From positions 7,378,303 through 7,442,302 of the forward strand of contig SSBO01000009.1 in assembly GCA_005281725.1 (NCBI GenBank): DNA of 64,000 nucleotides, in the 5' to 3' direction. Of this stretch, positions 12,371 through 24,500 are shown piece by piece. The notes beneath the pieces were generated by a model. It saw only the letters and a list, made by a program, of their open reading frames with translations, had not been told where the DNA came from and made no database searches. The translations under genes and the position numbers were made by a program. This DNA is from Wuchereria bancrofti (Eukaryota; Nematoda; Chromadorea; Rhabditida; Onchocercidae). Numbering within the stretch: the stretch's first letter is position 1; every line of letters begins with the position of its first letter.

Positions 12371-14002
12371 ATGGAATCGTTTACGGAAAAGGAATTATTG
12401 GCGACAATAAATGATATGGGTTACGATCTTTCACCCGAAGAATTGATAATTTTCAAGAAAGGTAACATTGTATTGCGTAATTTGGTAATAGGATTTGTTT
12501 AAAAGAAAATAAAATCGGAGATAGGATGTTATTGGTCGTAGGTAGTGAGTAAAAATTATAGAAATGGATCAATTCTTGGATGAGCTAGAACGAGAAAACG
12601 AACAACCATCTGAAGACCAAAAGGTGTGGTTCAATTCCCTAATGAAAAATGTTGTTCAGTTGACTACTTCTGGTATGTTTTAAAAACATAATTGGAACCT
12701 ATATATTTTAGAATGAAATATTAGGCTGAAAGTTTCCAGTGATATGAAGTAATATCGAGTCAGAAAGCATTTTAATACAAAGTTTTGGTGGAACGAAAAC
12801 TTAATTTCTTTTTGTTTAGACGTACCGTGCAGCTATGATAAAGAAGGATTGTTTTATGCGGAACAATATCGTCATCTTCTATCTTATGAAGATCTTGAAT
12901 TGCGTAAGAAGCAAGCGAATGTCGCACGATCTTCTGTATCGATCAATGTAAAAGCTTGAATTGATTTATGATAGAAAAGCTAGTAGGATTTCTGGATTTT
13001 TGTTGTGAAAAATATTTGCTTTTTCTACGAAAAATGTTTGCATGTTCTGTTTTTCATATCGTTTGATTTTTTTTTTATGTGTGGCTTATAAAAAAAATTT
13101 CATAATTAGGTTTTGCAGCGAATATTAGACCGCGATGAAATATTGAACATTTTGGATGATGGGTATCGTTATCTTCGGCAAATTACTGAAGATAACAATC
13201 GCTTGCAAGAACTAGTAATATTTTAGCAATTATTTTTGGTAGTTGAAGGATATGTAGAATTCAAAAAAAGGTTTAATGAATGGATTTCCAGAATAGTCGT
13301 CTCGAGGAAAGTTTGTACCGTAGTCATGCAGGGTCACTTTTACCTGATAAAGGCAAGCAGAGCTTTGCTTCTACTCAAGCAATAAATGGTATGAAAGGTA
13401 TCTCTCTGGGCTATCAAAGTTTTATTTTACCCTTTTTTAGGTTCTTATTTGAGTAACTCAACGCGTAATAAACATTTTTCAAACCTGTCATATTTTTCTT
13501 TTTTATTGAATCCATTATTATAAAAGCTAAGCTTTCTAACCAGACCTGAAGAAGTTAGCATAAATATGAATAAAATACGACTTTGTTAAATTCTTGTTTT
13601 TAATCGTTTTTTACAGAACATATCGATGAAGCGAAAAATGAAGATGCACTAATTGCTGTGGATCCTGGTAAATTTATTCGATTCGTATTTCATTTTGTTA
13701 TCAAAAATCCTTAATCTTTCCGTAAATCTCTGTAATTACTTTCAATATTTTCAGCTATACGGCCGATTCTGCATCCACTTCCAGGTGGAGTACCGTTTCG
13801 ACATGATCCTGTAAAGAAATATGAATTATACAGAAAAGGATGGCTGGATAATCCTCCTCCAGGTGAGAAAAAGCGATTATCGTTGAGATGGAAAGTGCGA
13901 GAGTTCATGTTGCGGCGAGACGTATCCCGAGTTAAACCTGTAGATTTAGCTCGAAGAAGAATATCAAATCCAGATTGGTCTCCACGTCCTTATCTTGACT
14001 AA
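12371..14002 (+). CDS. hyls-1: HYLS-1, centriolar / ciliogenesis protein (hydrolethalus syndrome protein 1 homologue), 276 aa
   Basis: HYLS-1 is a core centriole component that binds SAS-4 and is needed to anchor the basal body and build the ciliary gate. Seven exons keep phase: 12371-12461, 12562-12672, 12820-12947, 13110-13214, 13292-13388, 13617-13667 and 13755-14002. The N-terminus has the FTEKELLATINDMGYDLSPE helix typical of worm HYLS-1, followed by a coiled stretch DQFLDELEREN. The diagnostic HYLS-1 box is in the last exon: FRHDPVKKYELYRKGW, then GEKKRLSLRWKVREFML. The length is close to that of C. elegans HYLS-1 (about 274 aa). No in-frame ATG precedes 12371 in the open stretch. An inner ATG at 12564 (MDQFLDELER) would drop the conserved N-terminal helix, so I prefer the longer form. 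Confidence 0.9.
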
Positions 14003-16416
14003 GCAAACCTCGTAAATACTGTTTTTTTTTCTTTTTTTGTCTTTAATTTTTAAAAGCAAACATTGATATAGCAGTACATTTTGAAAGAATGTGAACTCAT
14101 TAGAAACAACAAATAAAATATAGTTTAAAATTAGTTTATATATATAGTTTTTCTTAATAAATACACCTTATTATTTTTCCGGTCACTTTTTTGATGCTAC
14201 CACTGATCTGTTAAAATATTTCCATATCATTGTGAATAAATTCTGCCCACCTTTTCCATATGTGAATAAATTCTGCACACACAATAACATTTAGCGCATA
14301 TTTTCTAAAGTTCAAAGTACCGCTGTTTGAACCCAATTTTCGTCCTTACAATAACATTCAGCACATGACGGTACTATCTTGATTTTCTCAGATGATTAAA
14401 TTTTGTTGGTAACAAAATGCATGAAAAGTGCAAAAGAGTTGTTGGATGTTCAATCTATTTTTGACTTTCATCTTGATTCATTATGCATCAGTTTAACAAC
14501 GTTAGGGGAACAGGAATTCAAATAATTACTTCTTACGGAGGCAAGTTGGACATCATTAGAACATTTGCTCTCATTGAACTGGCTGGCTGGTTGGTTGATT
14601 TCAACGATGATACTCTGTCGTCTACTGAAGAATACAACCCTGAAAACTGTCCTAATTTCCAACCATTATATGACTATGAACCGGTTTGAAGTGGTTCTGC
14701 TTTTCTGTGGAATATTTCATGCATTTCCAAGTTGCCAATGTATTTCAATCATTATTTTTAGTTGTTTCTTTTTTTGTAAAATAATTATAACTGTTCCTAA
14801 ACAAACTTTGAAATCTATGGTGAATTTTCGAAATTTTCCAGAATCAGCCCGGATGATCTTATAAAAAATACTTTAGCCATTACAGACTTTCGTCGAGAAT
14901 CAAAGTGAAGTTCCCTTCCATGATCATTTTCACGATTCTTCATATTGTTGGGAATTTTTCCTATATTTTCAAGCATAAGCTTACTTCTCGATTTCTCGAG
15001 AAGGAAATGTACCTTAAAGTTTGAAAGGAGGATTTGTAGTTTGAGATTTAGAAATTTGGGGTTCAAGCAATCGTATTATTGAAATGAGTTTTTACTGATG
15101 TCAAAATGCCATACTTCGGCCAATTGTGCTAATTTTGTTCTGTCGAATTTTGGAACGCTTATTGAACATTTCATGTGCTCAATTTTTTCTGAAAATTAAT
15201 AAATTTTTTGGTCAAAATTTCAAAATGTTAAAGTTGCTATTGTTCGAAATAATCAGTTTGGCAACTGACTGCAAAATAAAAGTTTGATTTTAATAACTGA
15301 TTCAAAATTAAAATTTTAAAGATTCCCAACTGCCGTCGTAATCGGTAATTGCGCAATATTGAAAGAGGTAAGGTGAGAGAGGAGAAAAGGATTCCCATGG
15401 CCTTGTTTGCATCTCTAAACCATCATATTCCATCTAAGGTCGGAGATTGTCAAGATAAGCGAATGATGGCAAGAAGTTTTTTCTATACTTCCCGCTTCAT
15501 CTTGTATCAGACACTTCTTTGTATGTCTTCTCTCCACCCCTCCTTCCCCATTTCATCAAATTAAACATTTAGAAGATTTCCAATTGGTCAAAATTTCAGA
15601 GAGGTTCAAATGTTCCGCTCTTTCATATGTATATATACATATATATTACAAATCTGTACTGTTCGTCTTTTTCAGCTACATGCACTGCTTTCCTTAAGCT
15701 CATCTTATGCTCACACACATTATATTAGTTTAATTAAAGCGAAGCAAATGTTATGGAAAGTCAAATTTAATTCGGAAAATGAATAAATGTTCGGAGCAGT
15801 GACACATTCTATCTATGCAAGTGACAGTCAGCCTTCCATATCCGCAGGGCATGTATACGCAGTTATAGAGATAGCAGAGAAAAATTGATACTTCTTGTTG
15901 ACAATACTGTAATTCTAATCGATATTCTCTGTTAGACTGAGGAATCATCTTGACGGAATACAAGTGTTAAAGTGATTTCTGTTAATAGGTAAAGCAGTGG
16001 AAGGATAGTACAGCACTAACTTCTACCATCTTCCCATTTTGCTGTGCGATATGAGATTTCTTGTCAATAGTAGTGTGGGATATCTTTCATCTGAAACATT
16101 TAAATTTTACAGGAATTGGATTCCTTATGGGTTTAAAAAAATTGTAGAAATGTCTGGAATTCAATTTGTAGTGCCAACATGGAAGTCGATTTGCGAATAT
16201 TTTCTCATAGATTTTCCACTCGTTTAAAATCGTTTTTGCAATTTTTTTTCTGATGTTAATGATTGAAGTGCAGTAAAAAGACTTAGCTTTTTAATTATGC
16301 TTTTTAAATTTCTTTTGTATAGTCAAAAAGTGAAGTGTTGTAAACGGCACAAATCATAGAACGACTACTATCTGCTGGTCAAGTGAAATGGTTGAAATTT
16401 CAGCATTTGCAGCAAG
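14003..16416. other. Intergenic region with no well-supported gene
   Basis: This contains the hyls-1 3' end (AATAAA-like near 14110) and a 30-base tandem duplication at 14221-14280. An open frame at 14483-14689 would encode 68 residues and overlaps another open frame on the opposite strand; neither shows splice partners or a known domain. The frame at 15751-15963 (minus) is cysteine-rich but unsupported. An acceptor ATTTGCAG ends at 16412, directly before the next gene's start. Confidence 0.45.
14221..14280. repeat. 30-base tandem duplication
   Basis: Two adjacent 30-base units share tgtgaataaattctgc followed by ccac or acac (14231-14250 and 14261-14280). A second diverged pair, acaataacatttagcgcat and acaataacattcagcacat, lies at about 14280-14300 and 14347-14367. 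Together they look like a small decayed intergenic repeat block. Confidence 0.7.
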
Positions 16417-19400
16417 ATGGAGAAATTGAAATGTTGTGTACAAACATATGCATGGGGTAAAAAAGGTATGACAAGTGAAGTGGCCCGAGTGTATGCTATG
16501 GGAGATCCTGATGCAAACATTGATGACAAGACTTCGTATGCTGAGGTATGACTTATTACAATTAGTTCTTTCATTTCTATCATTCTAATATATATTTAGA
16601 ATTCTCAAACAACTAATATAAATGGCAAGTTAACACAAGATGAAATATAACTTATATAATTTAAAGCTGTGGATGGGTACGCATCCGGATGGACCATGTC
16701 AGATTCAGCGATCTCAGAAGAAACTTTCCCAATATATCGCTGAATATGAAAATAGCAATCATAGAAAAGTTTCACCCGAAAGGCATCTCCCATTCATTAT
16801 GAAATTGATGAGCATACACCGTAATTTATCTGTACAGGTTCATCCTACAAAGGTTCGTTCCTCTTTTGTTCTTCGAGATGTTTGATGAGATCCAAATCGA
16901 ATTGAAGACAATAAATAATTGAACTGAACTGAGGCCAAAATTAGTCATAGCAATGAAGCTAAAATTAGACAGAAAGTGAAGTTAGTAAGAGAGCTTCGTT
17001 CGTTTCAGCATTATTCGAATAAGATCGTAAGTTCCTTTGCAAAAAACTGGAATAATGGAAGCCCAAGTGGAGAATCATCAGGTTGATTTCAAATTGTAGC
17101 TTTTCTTCTTTCCGGCATGAATAAAGTTGTTATAGGAGCAAGCGGCACGGCTAAATGACCGTGATCCAATTCATTATCCCGATAGGAACCATAAACCAGA
17201 GCTTGCTTATGCGCTTACTCGATTTGAACTATTATGCGGGTTTCGACCTGCGGATCAAATCTGTGCAAATCTTGAAGGTTTTTTAATTATTATAAAATTC
17301 CAGCCCAATTTTTAAGTATTGAAATTTTTAGCTACGTGTAGATTCATCTATCCAAACAATTTAAAACCTATTTTTTATTTTTTCATACTTAACATTTACG
17401 ACAATTAGATTGATAGCAGATCAGCTACTTGTTCTACATGTTAAACTATTTTTGTTAACTGATTTTGTTTGAAAATTTATAACTGTGCTTTACAGCTTTC
17501 CCAGAACTGAAACATCTGATGGGTGAGGACACATCGCAAGCATTCCGAATACTTTCACGAACTGGAATTGATAAAGAGTGTGAAACACTGAAATCTACCC
17601 TGGCTGTATGTTTCAAAAAATTTATGAAACATGCTAACGACACCACTGATAAAACGAAATCATTGCTCGACTCTGTTCTTACGAAGCTCATTCGTGGAAG
17701 TTTGTTCTTTCTAAGTTTGAAAATAGTAATCTGACGAAATAAGTAATCCTTTTCCAACTTAGAATAATCCCTTTAAGATACAAAGAGAAGAAATAAAAGT
17801 GAAATCTTATAAGACTACCAATGACAACTTTATATTGAAGGAACAACCTCAAAATGAGTTTGAAAATGTCTTTTCCACTCTCTTATTAATTTCGCTTTTC
17901 CTAATTTTGAATAAATCAAAAAAGGAATGGATTTCTTCAAAAATAGAAATTTTAAGTGTTTTAGTTTTCTTTCATACAGGTAATTCTTGATTTACGTAAT
18001 TTGAAAAGAAATTGGTCATTATTATATTATAATCAGAATTATGACATCTGTAATTGTAGGAATGTTCCCAAAATTTTCAAAAACAATTTAAAACAAGCTA
18101 AAAAAATTTCGATTTCCTTTAAAAAGCTTACCTGTTTCTGAGTAATACTCGGGATAAATATCAATTGTTGGAAAACATAGAAAATTTGAAATATAAAACT
18201 GCAGCGCGTGGATCCCTTAGCGAAGAGACGGTAGCAGTAATTAAGAAAATGTCTCAAGATTTTCCTGGTGACATTGGCTGTTTTGTACCGCTGCTTCTCA
18301 ACCACATTATTTTATCTCCTGGAGAATGTTGTTATTATGGCGCTCAAGAACTTCATGCTTATCTTTCCGGAGGTTTATTCATATTACCAATATAATTTTT
18401 TTCCATATAGGTTTTTTCTCCACACTGAACTAACTGAGTGAAAATGGATATCACTATTTCTTCTTCAGAATGTATAGAATGCGTTAGTTGTTCGAACAAC
18501 ACAATTCGAGCAGCATGTACATCAAAATTCATCGACATTGATACTTTGTGCGAAGTTCTAAACTACCGGATGACCGATCCATCGTATTATATTGTGTCTC
18601 CAGCTGTTTTAAAAAATTTCCCACATATTCGAGTTTACGATCCCGATTGCGAGGACTTTACACTTCATGAAGTTAAAGTGAATTTATCACCCTTTCCGTC
18701 CAATTCTTCTTTTCGTTCATTTTTTTTGTGAACGATAACTTTGGGAGAAACTGTTTCTCTAATAATGAATGAAGTCTTTGAGCATGAAAAGAGAAAGAAA
18801 AAGAGTAAGAACTGCTGTCCTTAAAGTAACTGAAAATCAAGGTGATTAAAAATGGCTGAAATTAAGGACAAACTAGTTAATTTTAATTAGAATAAAGGAC
18901 GAAGTTTAGCCAGAAGCTTTAGAATTTTTTACGGTGCTTGTCTTATTGCATATGATTCATCTGCAGTTTATTTTGACTTATATATAAAATCAACTAGTCC
19001 ATACTTATTTATTGGCAAATCTTTTCCTGCATTTTCAGGTACCATCATCTGCGACAGCAAAAGCGTCACCAGTATTTCTTCCAAGCCTAGAATGTGGTAG
19101 CATCATGTTAGTGGTGGAGGGCGAAGGCATCATCGAAAGTTTTTCTGTTAAACAGAAAGTACGAAAATCTCTGACGGTGAGGCGTGGAGATGTAATTTAT
19201 ATAGAATCATGTGCCCAACTATGCTTCATGGAATGCACTCAAGACATCTTAGCATATAGAACGTTTAGCTATGAGGAAGGGCCTGACCATTTGCTTTACA
19301 ACACTGATGGTACGACAATGTCACAGACAACTCGTGTCACTGTTCCAATGAAGAGTCGCATTAAGCCTTTGATTATGGATGATGATGCGGAAATGTTTGA

Positions 19401-19431
19401 TATCGAAAATGAGATGGATGGAATCTGTTAA
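16417..19431 (+). CDS. MPI: Mannose-6-phosphate isomerase (type I phosphomannose isomerase), 484 aa
   Basis: This cytosolic zinc enzyme interconverts fructose-6-phosphate and mannose-6-phosphate, supplying GDP-mannose for N-glycans and GPI anchors. Seven phase-consistent exons: 16417-16545, 16667-16852, 17136-17277, 17496-17699, 18181-18372, 18469-18677 and 19039-19431. Family landmarks run in order: CVQTYAWGKKGMTSEVAR, YAELWMGTHPDG, LPFIMKLMSI, SVQVHPTK, NHKPELAYAL, FPGDIGCF, LHAYLSG, NNTIRAACTSKFID. Zinc ligands expected from the yeast enzyme are present as Gln100, His102, Glu127 and His279, and the active-site arginine as Arg298. It is longer than human MPI (423 aa), mostly from a C-terminal tail of about 55 residues with an acidic end. 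The start follows an ATTTGCAG acceptor, consistent with trans-splicing. Exon 5 has several nearby AG dinucleotides; only the one at 18179 keeps frame with exon 4. Confidence 0.94.
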
Positions 19432-21574
19432 AATATGAAAAATTACAACTAATATAGTTAACTTAACTATGACTTGATTAAAGTCTTTATTGATATTTAT
19501 ATACTTGATAATACATTACCAATCAATTAAAGCATTAAAGTGAAAAAAATCTTCATTCTGTTTCCAACACTCACATATAATTCATTTTCTTCTAAGACTA
19601 ACATGAATAGATTTTTAGTCACTAATGTTTTTGAGGTGTTCATAATAGTCGTAAGTATTAAGTAATGAATTGGGTAATATAAATGTTGTCGGACTGTCCA
19701 CTTAAGAGCAATAATGATTTGTTGCATTATGACTTTTCACCGATGGTGCATTCACTTAAATGTTAACTACATATGCTATGATACGGTATTGTACGCTTGC
19801 CAAGTTGCTTCTGTAATTGTTTTATTCGAAAAACATATTAAACTGAGATATGACTGTGCTTTCGAATTCCATTTGTCCTTCCTTGCCTTATCATTTCATT
19901 TAATAGACAAAGAAAAATCTAAAAGTTGTATAAACACAAGGACTATTTGAAGAAATATATCAGCTATCTTTTGTTTAACGGTTAGTAGCGATAGAGATAT
20001 CGAAGGTACTACACAAGCTTCGTCATTTTAATCTCCATTTTTATGTAGAATTTCTCAAATTTTCAAATTTATATGATTTATAGGCTCAGTTTCTAACAGA
20101 CATTCAGTCCATAAATCAGTTTACTTTCAGTATGTAATTTTCAGTAATACACAATTACATCACAAGTCTCTTGAAGCATTCACTTCAACTTTATTCTATA
20201 TCGATATACAGGCTTTTAAAAGTAACTAAATGAAAAATTCAAATATGAAAAAGTGTACGGAATTCCTCGCCTCATTAGAGCTGGAATATTAAAGGGTAGA
20301 ATTTACGAGATCCCAACAACTGATGGTTCAAAAATGGAAGTAACGCATACTGTTGAAGGAAGAGATACGATAATTAAAGTTCGAAAATTTACTAAGGTTT
20401 ATTAGCAGTTCACAACAACATCGTTCTGCATAAATGCTATTTGTACTATTTAACTGATAACATTATGCTATGCACTATTCTATCGTTACTCATGAGCTTT
20501 TCCTTACTTTCCAACTGTTTAATTGACTGACATTCCTACTGACTGTAATTTATTCCTGACATTATTACTTCCAATGTAACTAATTTCAATCATTTCCAGA
20601 ACTTTATACTTTAAAGAAAAAAGACTGGAACAACAGTTCTGGAATAGTCCGACGATGTTCATATAAGTCGAGAACCAGAGGAAGCCAAGTCTAGACACCA
20701 GCCAAGCCAAAATAAAAATCTAACAAGTTGTTGTATCGAGAGTATGCGCTGAGTAACAATGGTATAAGCTGAATGAAAATATAATCCCACAGTATCAATG
20801 TTTTATCACTATGATGTGACTCGATGACAAGGGTAAAGCAGCAAGTGGGAAGAGGTGGATGAATTAGTCGAAGTAAACGGATGTATTTTTATTTAGTACA
20901 TAGTTAAGTTAACATGAGGGGCTAAAATATTCTTTTTATTCTCCCGTTTTATGCAGCTGTTGTTGATTTTCTGTATGAAAATATAATTTTTATATATATA
21001 AAAAGGTTGAACTGGAGTAAGAATTGCAGAAATACTTTACTAGTTTATTTCAATTCTCGAAACTTTCTCCTTTTAATGACTTCTTTGGTATTCTTTTGTC
21101 TCTGCCTCTTTTTTCATCTGTGAAATACATATGTCTTCATTTATTTCTTCTGACTTATCCACTAAATATCGTAATGATCTTGGCTTTCCTTGTCTGCATA
21201 TTGTATACCCAGTCACCTATGTAATAACTATTACATCAATATAAACAACACTAGTAAGTAGGTGCATTGTAAAAGACGGTCTAAAATATTATTCAAATTA
21301 TCACTGGACTGATCAAGCCTTGTAAATATGAGCACAACCTGATTAGAAGTACTTTAACAGATGCTTTCATTTAGTGATTAGAGTGAAAAGTTATTCTTGA
21401 CTTCTTCAATTATCAATATTGTAAAGAGAGTGCGCACTATGCACGATCCATCTGTTTATAGTGAATCAGACATAAATTAGTTTCCTCTGCCATCTTTCCT
21501 AACTTTTTCTCTTCAAAATTTTCGTCAAGTCCATCGAAATTCATTGTATTGCATTGAAGAAGGCAGATTTCAGG
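19432..21574. other. Intergenic region containing one orphan coding-like exon
   Basis: This holds the MPI 3' flank (AT-rich) and the eea-1 upstream region. Apart from the exon-like stretch at 20226-20405, listed separately, I see no gene. Open frames at 19714-19950 and 21024-21224 are hydrophobic, low-complexity reads without splice-consistent partners. Confidence 0.45.
20226..20405 (+). pseudogene. Orphan coding-like exon resembling the middle of a fatty-acid-binding protein
   Basis: A frame stays open for about 59 codons and ends at TAG 20403-20405, without an ATG near its start and without a clean 3' splice acceptor in phase. The translation includes GIPRLIRAGILKGRIYEI and TTDGSKMEVTHTVEGRD. 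The pattern of an aromatic-Glu pair, then TTxDGxK, then TxEG and a basic strand resembles strands F-H of intracellular lipid-binding proteins (FABP family). That match is from memory of the family pattern, not from a search. No other FABP exon is visible within 1 kb on either side. It could be a decayed fragment, one exon of a gene I failed to assemble, or chance. Confidence 0.35.
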
Positions 21575-24500
21575 ATGTTACGTAAACTGAAAACGCAGGT
21601 GACGCAAGCCGTAAACAGTGTTACTCCCTCCGAGGTACTTCCCCATCTTGTTTGTTGACCTAGCTTACTCCCCAAAAATCATTAAATTTCTCATTAGCTA
21701 AACATATGTCGTGTGTGCTAAACAAAGCGATTATAGCGGGGTACAAGATCAAGGCAATGGGAAAGGCTGAGGAATAAAAATATCATTGACCATCGGTTAG
21801 GGAGATTCAGTGAACAATTCGTCGTTCTTTTACCCTTCTTGTGAAAAAGCGACAAATCATTCGCTGATTCTTTCTGACTTTTTTGTATCAAAAGTTGTTC
21901 CAGTGATAATGGATTGTCGTTTTACAGCCTCAACACGAGCCATTGTTTAATGAAAGTAGCACACCTTCAGAAGGATTTTTATGTCCCGTATGCATGCATT
22001 CATTTTCTTCCCCAGATGAGTTGCAGATACATTTTCGAGTGCATGCAATTAAACAGGTTAATATTATCAATTCTGTCTTACTAGTGCATTAATTAATTTC
22101 ATATGTTGTTTTGCTGCATTTCGCTGTTGGCAGGCCTAGCAGCTATAATATATTAACAATAAAACACTCAGGTGTTCCTTCTATCCAGTTCATTTTCATG
22201 AAATATTACTATTTTTTTTCAGATTGGAAAGCAAAAAGTCACTGATTCCTCCTCATTTAGTTCACTTGGTGCGTTTATTTGCTTCTGTTAGCAAACATTT
22301 GAATATGTTTACTAACAGTGTTTTTTGCATAACTCAATGCAAGGCTGACACTCGATTTCAATAATGGAGGTGTCTTATTTAGAGAATGGTTTTAATGAAT
22401 CAGATGCACTTCATCTCGAGTTGGACATGAAAGAACTTAGATCGCAACTGCAAGATGAGAAGCGCTATTCAGTGGAGTTGAAGAAGGAGCTGGATAGGTT
22501 GCATGACCTCATTGCAAATCAAACAGAAATATCTGAGGTATGTAAGTAGCTTTTAATATTCCACATTTAATCTTTCATTCAAAAGGAAAGGCTAATGATA
22601 AATGTTTTCTATTTCATTTTTTTCAATTTTCTTCTAGTTTACTTGATATTATTTATACTTTTTTTTCTCACAAAGTTTGTTAAATTCTATTGAAATTTTA
22701 GGACGAAATACCTTATCTAACACAGCAAATGCAGATGCTCGAAGCTGGCAAAGCCTTAGGTTTTTCTTTTTCTTTTTTTGATTTTATTGAAAGGAGCTAT
22801 TTCGTGTTTCTGAGAAGGATTCCCGTTTTATTTCCAGCAACAGAACGAATGCTTGAAATGGAGAAAGAAACAAGGGGGATGAGCCGACAGGTTGAACAAC
22901 TGAAGCAGGAAAAAAGTAGGTTGATCAAAAAAATTGGGGAACTTTCGACAAAGATTGCCAGTAAAACAGATGAAATCGAAGAGAAAAATAACGAAAAAGC
23001 TCTTCTGGGTGATGAGTTAGTGCGCTACCGGGAAGAGATACAGAATTTGGAACTGGAAATCGAAGACTTACGAAGAAAACTCGATCAAAGGTGAATTGTA
23101 GGTTGTAAAAATTTTAATTCTTTATGATTTTACTTTAGTTTTATTATTTCTCTCTGTTTTACTTAACTCATTTTAGACCATCAGAAGATGACGTCAGCGT
23201 GCTCAGGAAGGAACTGGTACATGCACAGCAACTAATGGACACAATAACACAAGAGAAGGAAGAAGAAATTAAGAAAGATGTCGGTACAATACGCAATATG
23301 GAGCAAGATCATAAAAAGTAAGCTGTTTTGGTTTGAGATGTTAAATTTATATCGTCCCATGAAAAATATTTTGAAAAAGCTTTCTAAGGTAGGGTTCTTG
23401 TTAAAAAGATACATCAACATCTTTTCAGGTTAACAGGTGAAATTGCGGTTCTAAAAAGTAATATTGAAGTCCTCAAGAATACGATCTCCAGGTGAGCTAA
23501 TAAGTTAATGTCTTGTCATTTTATTGATTATATGATGAATTTACGATTTCATATGTAATTGTAGAATCGTTTAGATTTGATGGTGGATCTGAGAGACTTA
23601 TTGGAGAAATCAACGCTTTCAGAAATGTTTGGGAAGTATGTTATTCGTCGAATTTCTATGCATCTCAGCGTTGCAGTTTATTGAAAATTTCAATTGCAGG
23701 AGAAAGCCACAAATTCAGCTGAAAGAATCCTTGATGCTTGTAGGAAAATCGACGACTTAGAAATTACTGTAAATGGATGCCGGAAAAAAATCATAGATAA
23801 TGGGACTGAAAAAAACAAGTTGTCGGAACTTGAAGATGCAAAAAATTCTCTATTGGAGGTAATATCGGCAATAATAGTTTCAGGGAATATTTTATTGATA
23901 TAGCGTTGTATGTCAGTAAAAATTATTTGAAGTGGACAACGATATAATTCCTTTCATCTTTAAATCATTTTTTTTTTAATTTGGATTTCACAGCAAAATG
24001 AAAGGTACACGAATAAAAACACGCTTTAGAAAAGAATGTGTCAGCTGTAAAAGTTCACTGAAATTTATTTTTAAACTTGTTTGTTTATTATGCTAGCGAT
24101 ATTATATTGCCTAATTCATGGTTTCAGGTGGAAAAACAGCGCAATAATTTACAACAAAAAATCGTGTCGTTAACCGCTTTGCTGGATGAACAGAAGCAGA
24201 ATTATGCGGAAAAAGTTCAAGATAATTTGATAAATAATTTTTTGTAAAAGTTTCAAAAATGATTTTATTCCTGTTGCAATAAAGTGAGCACAATAATTTT
24301 TCAGGAAATGCAAACAATTAAAGACGAAGAAACGATATCTGAGCACCGAAAAGAAATTGAACAATTGAAGAAAAACGTTTCCAAATTGGAAACTTCCTTA
24401 AACGAAGCGTCCACAATCGAAAGTGTACTGAAGCAGAATTTGAAAGAAGCAAAGGCGAAGGAATCAATTCTGATGCAAAAAGTTTGTTGTTATTATGCAA

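Noticed and set aside
14483..14689. 68-codon open frame, possibly a small gene
   Set aside because: It overlaps a similar frame on the opposite strand, has no acceptor or donor linking it to other exons and matches nothing I know.
15751..15963. Cysteine-containing minus frame of 70 codons
   Set aside because: No signal peptide, no splice partners and no recognisable cysteine framework.
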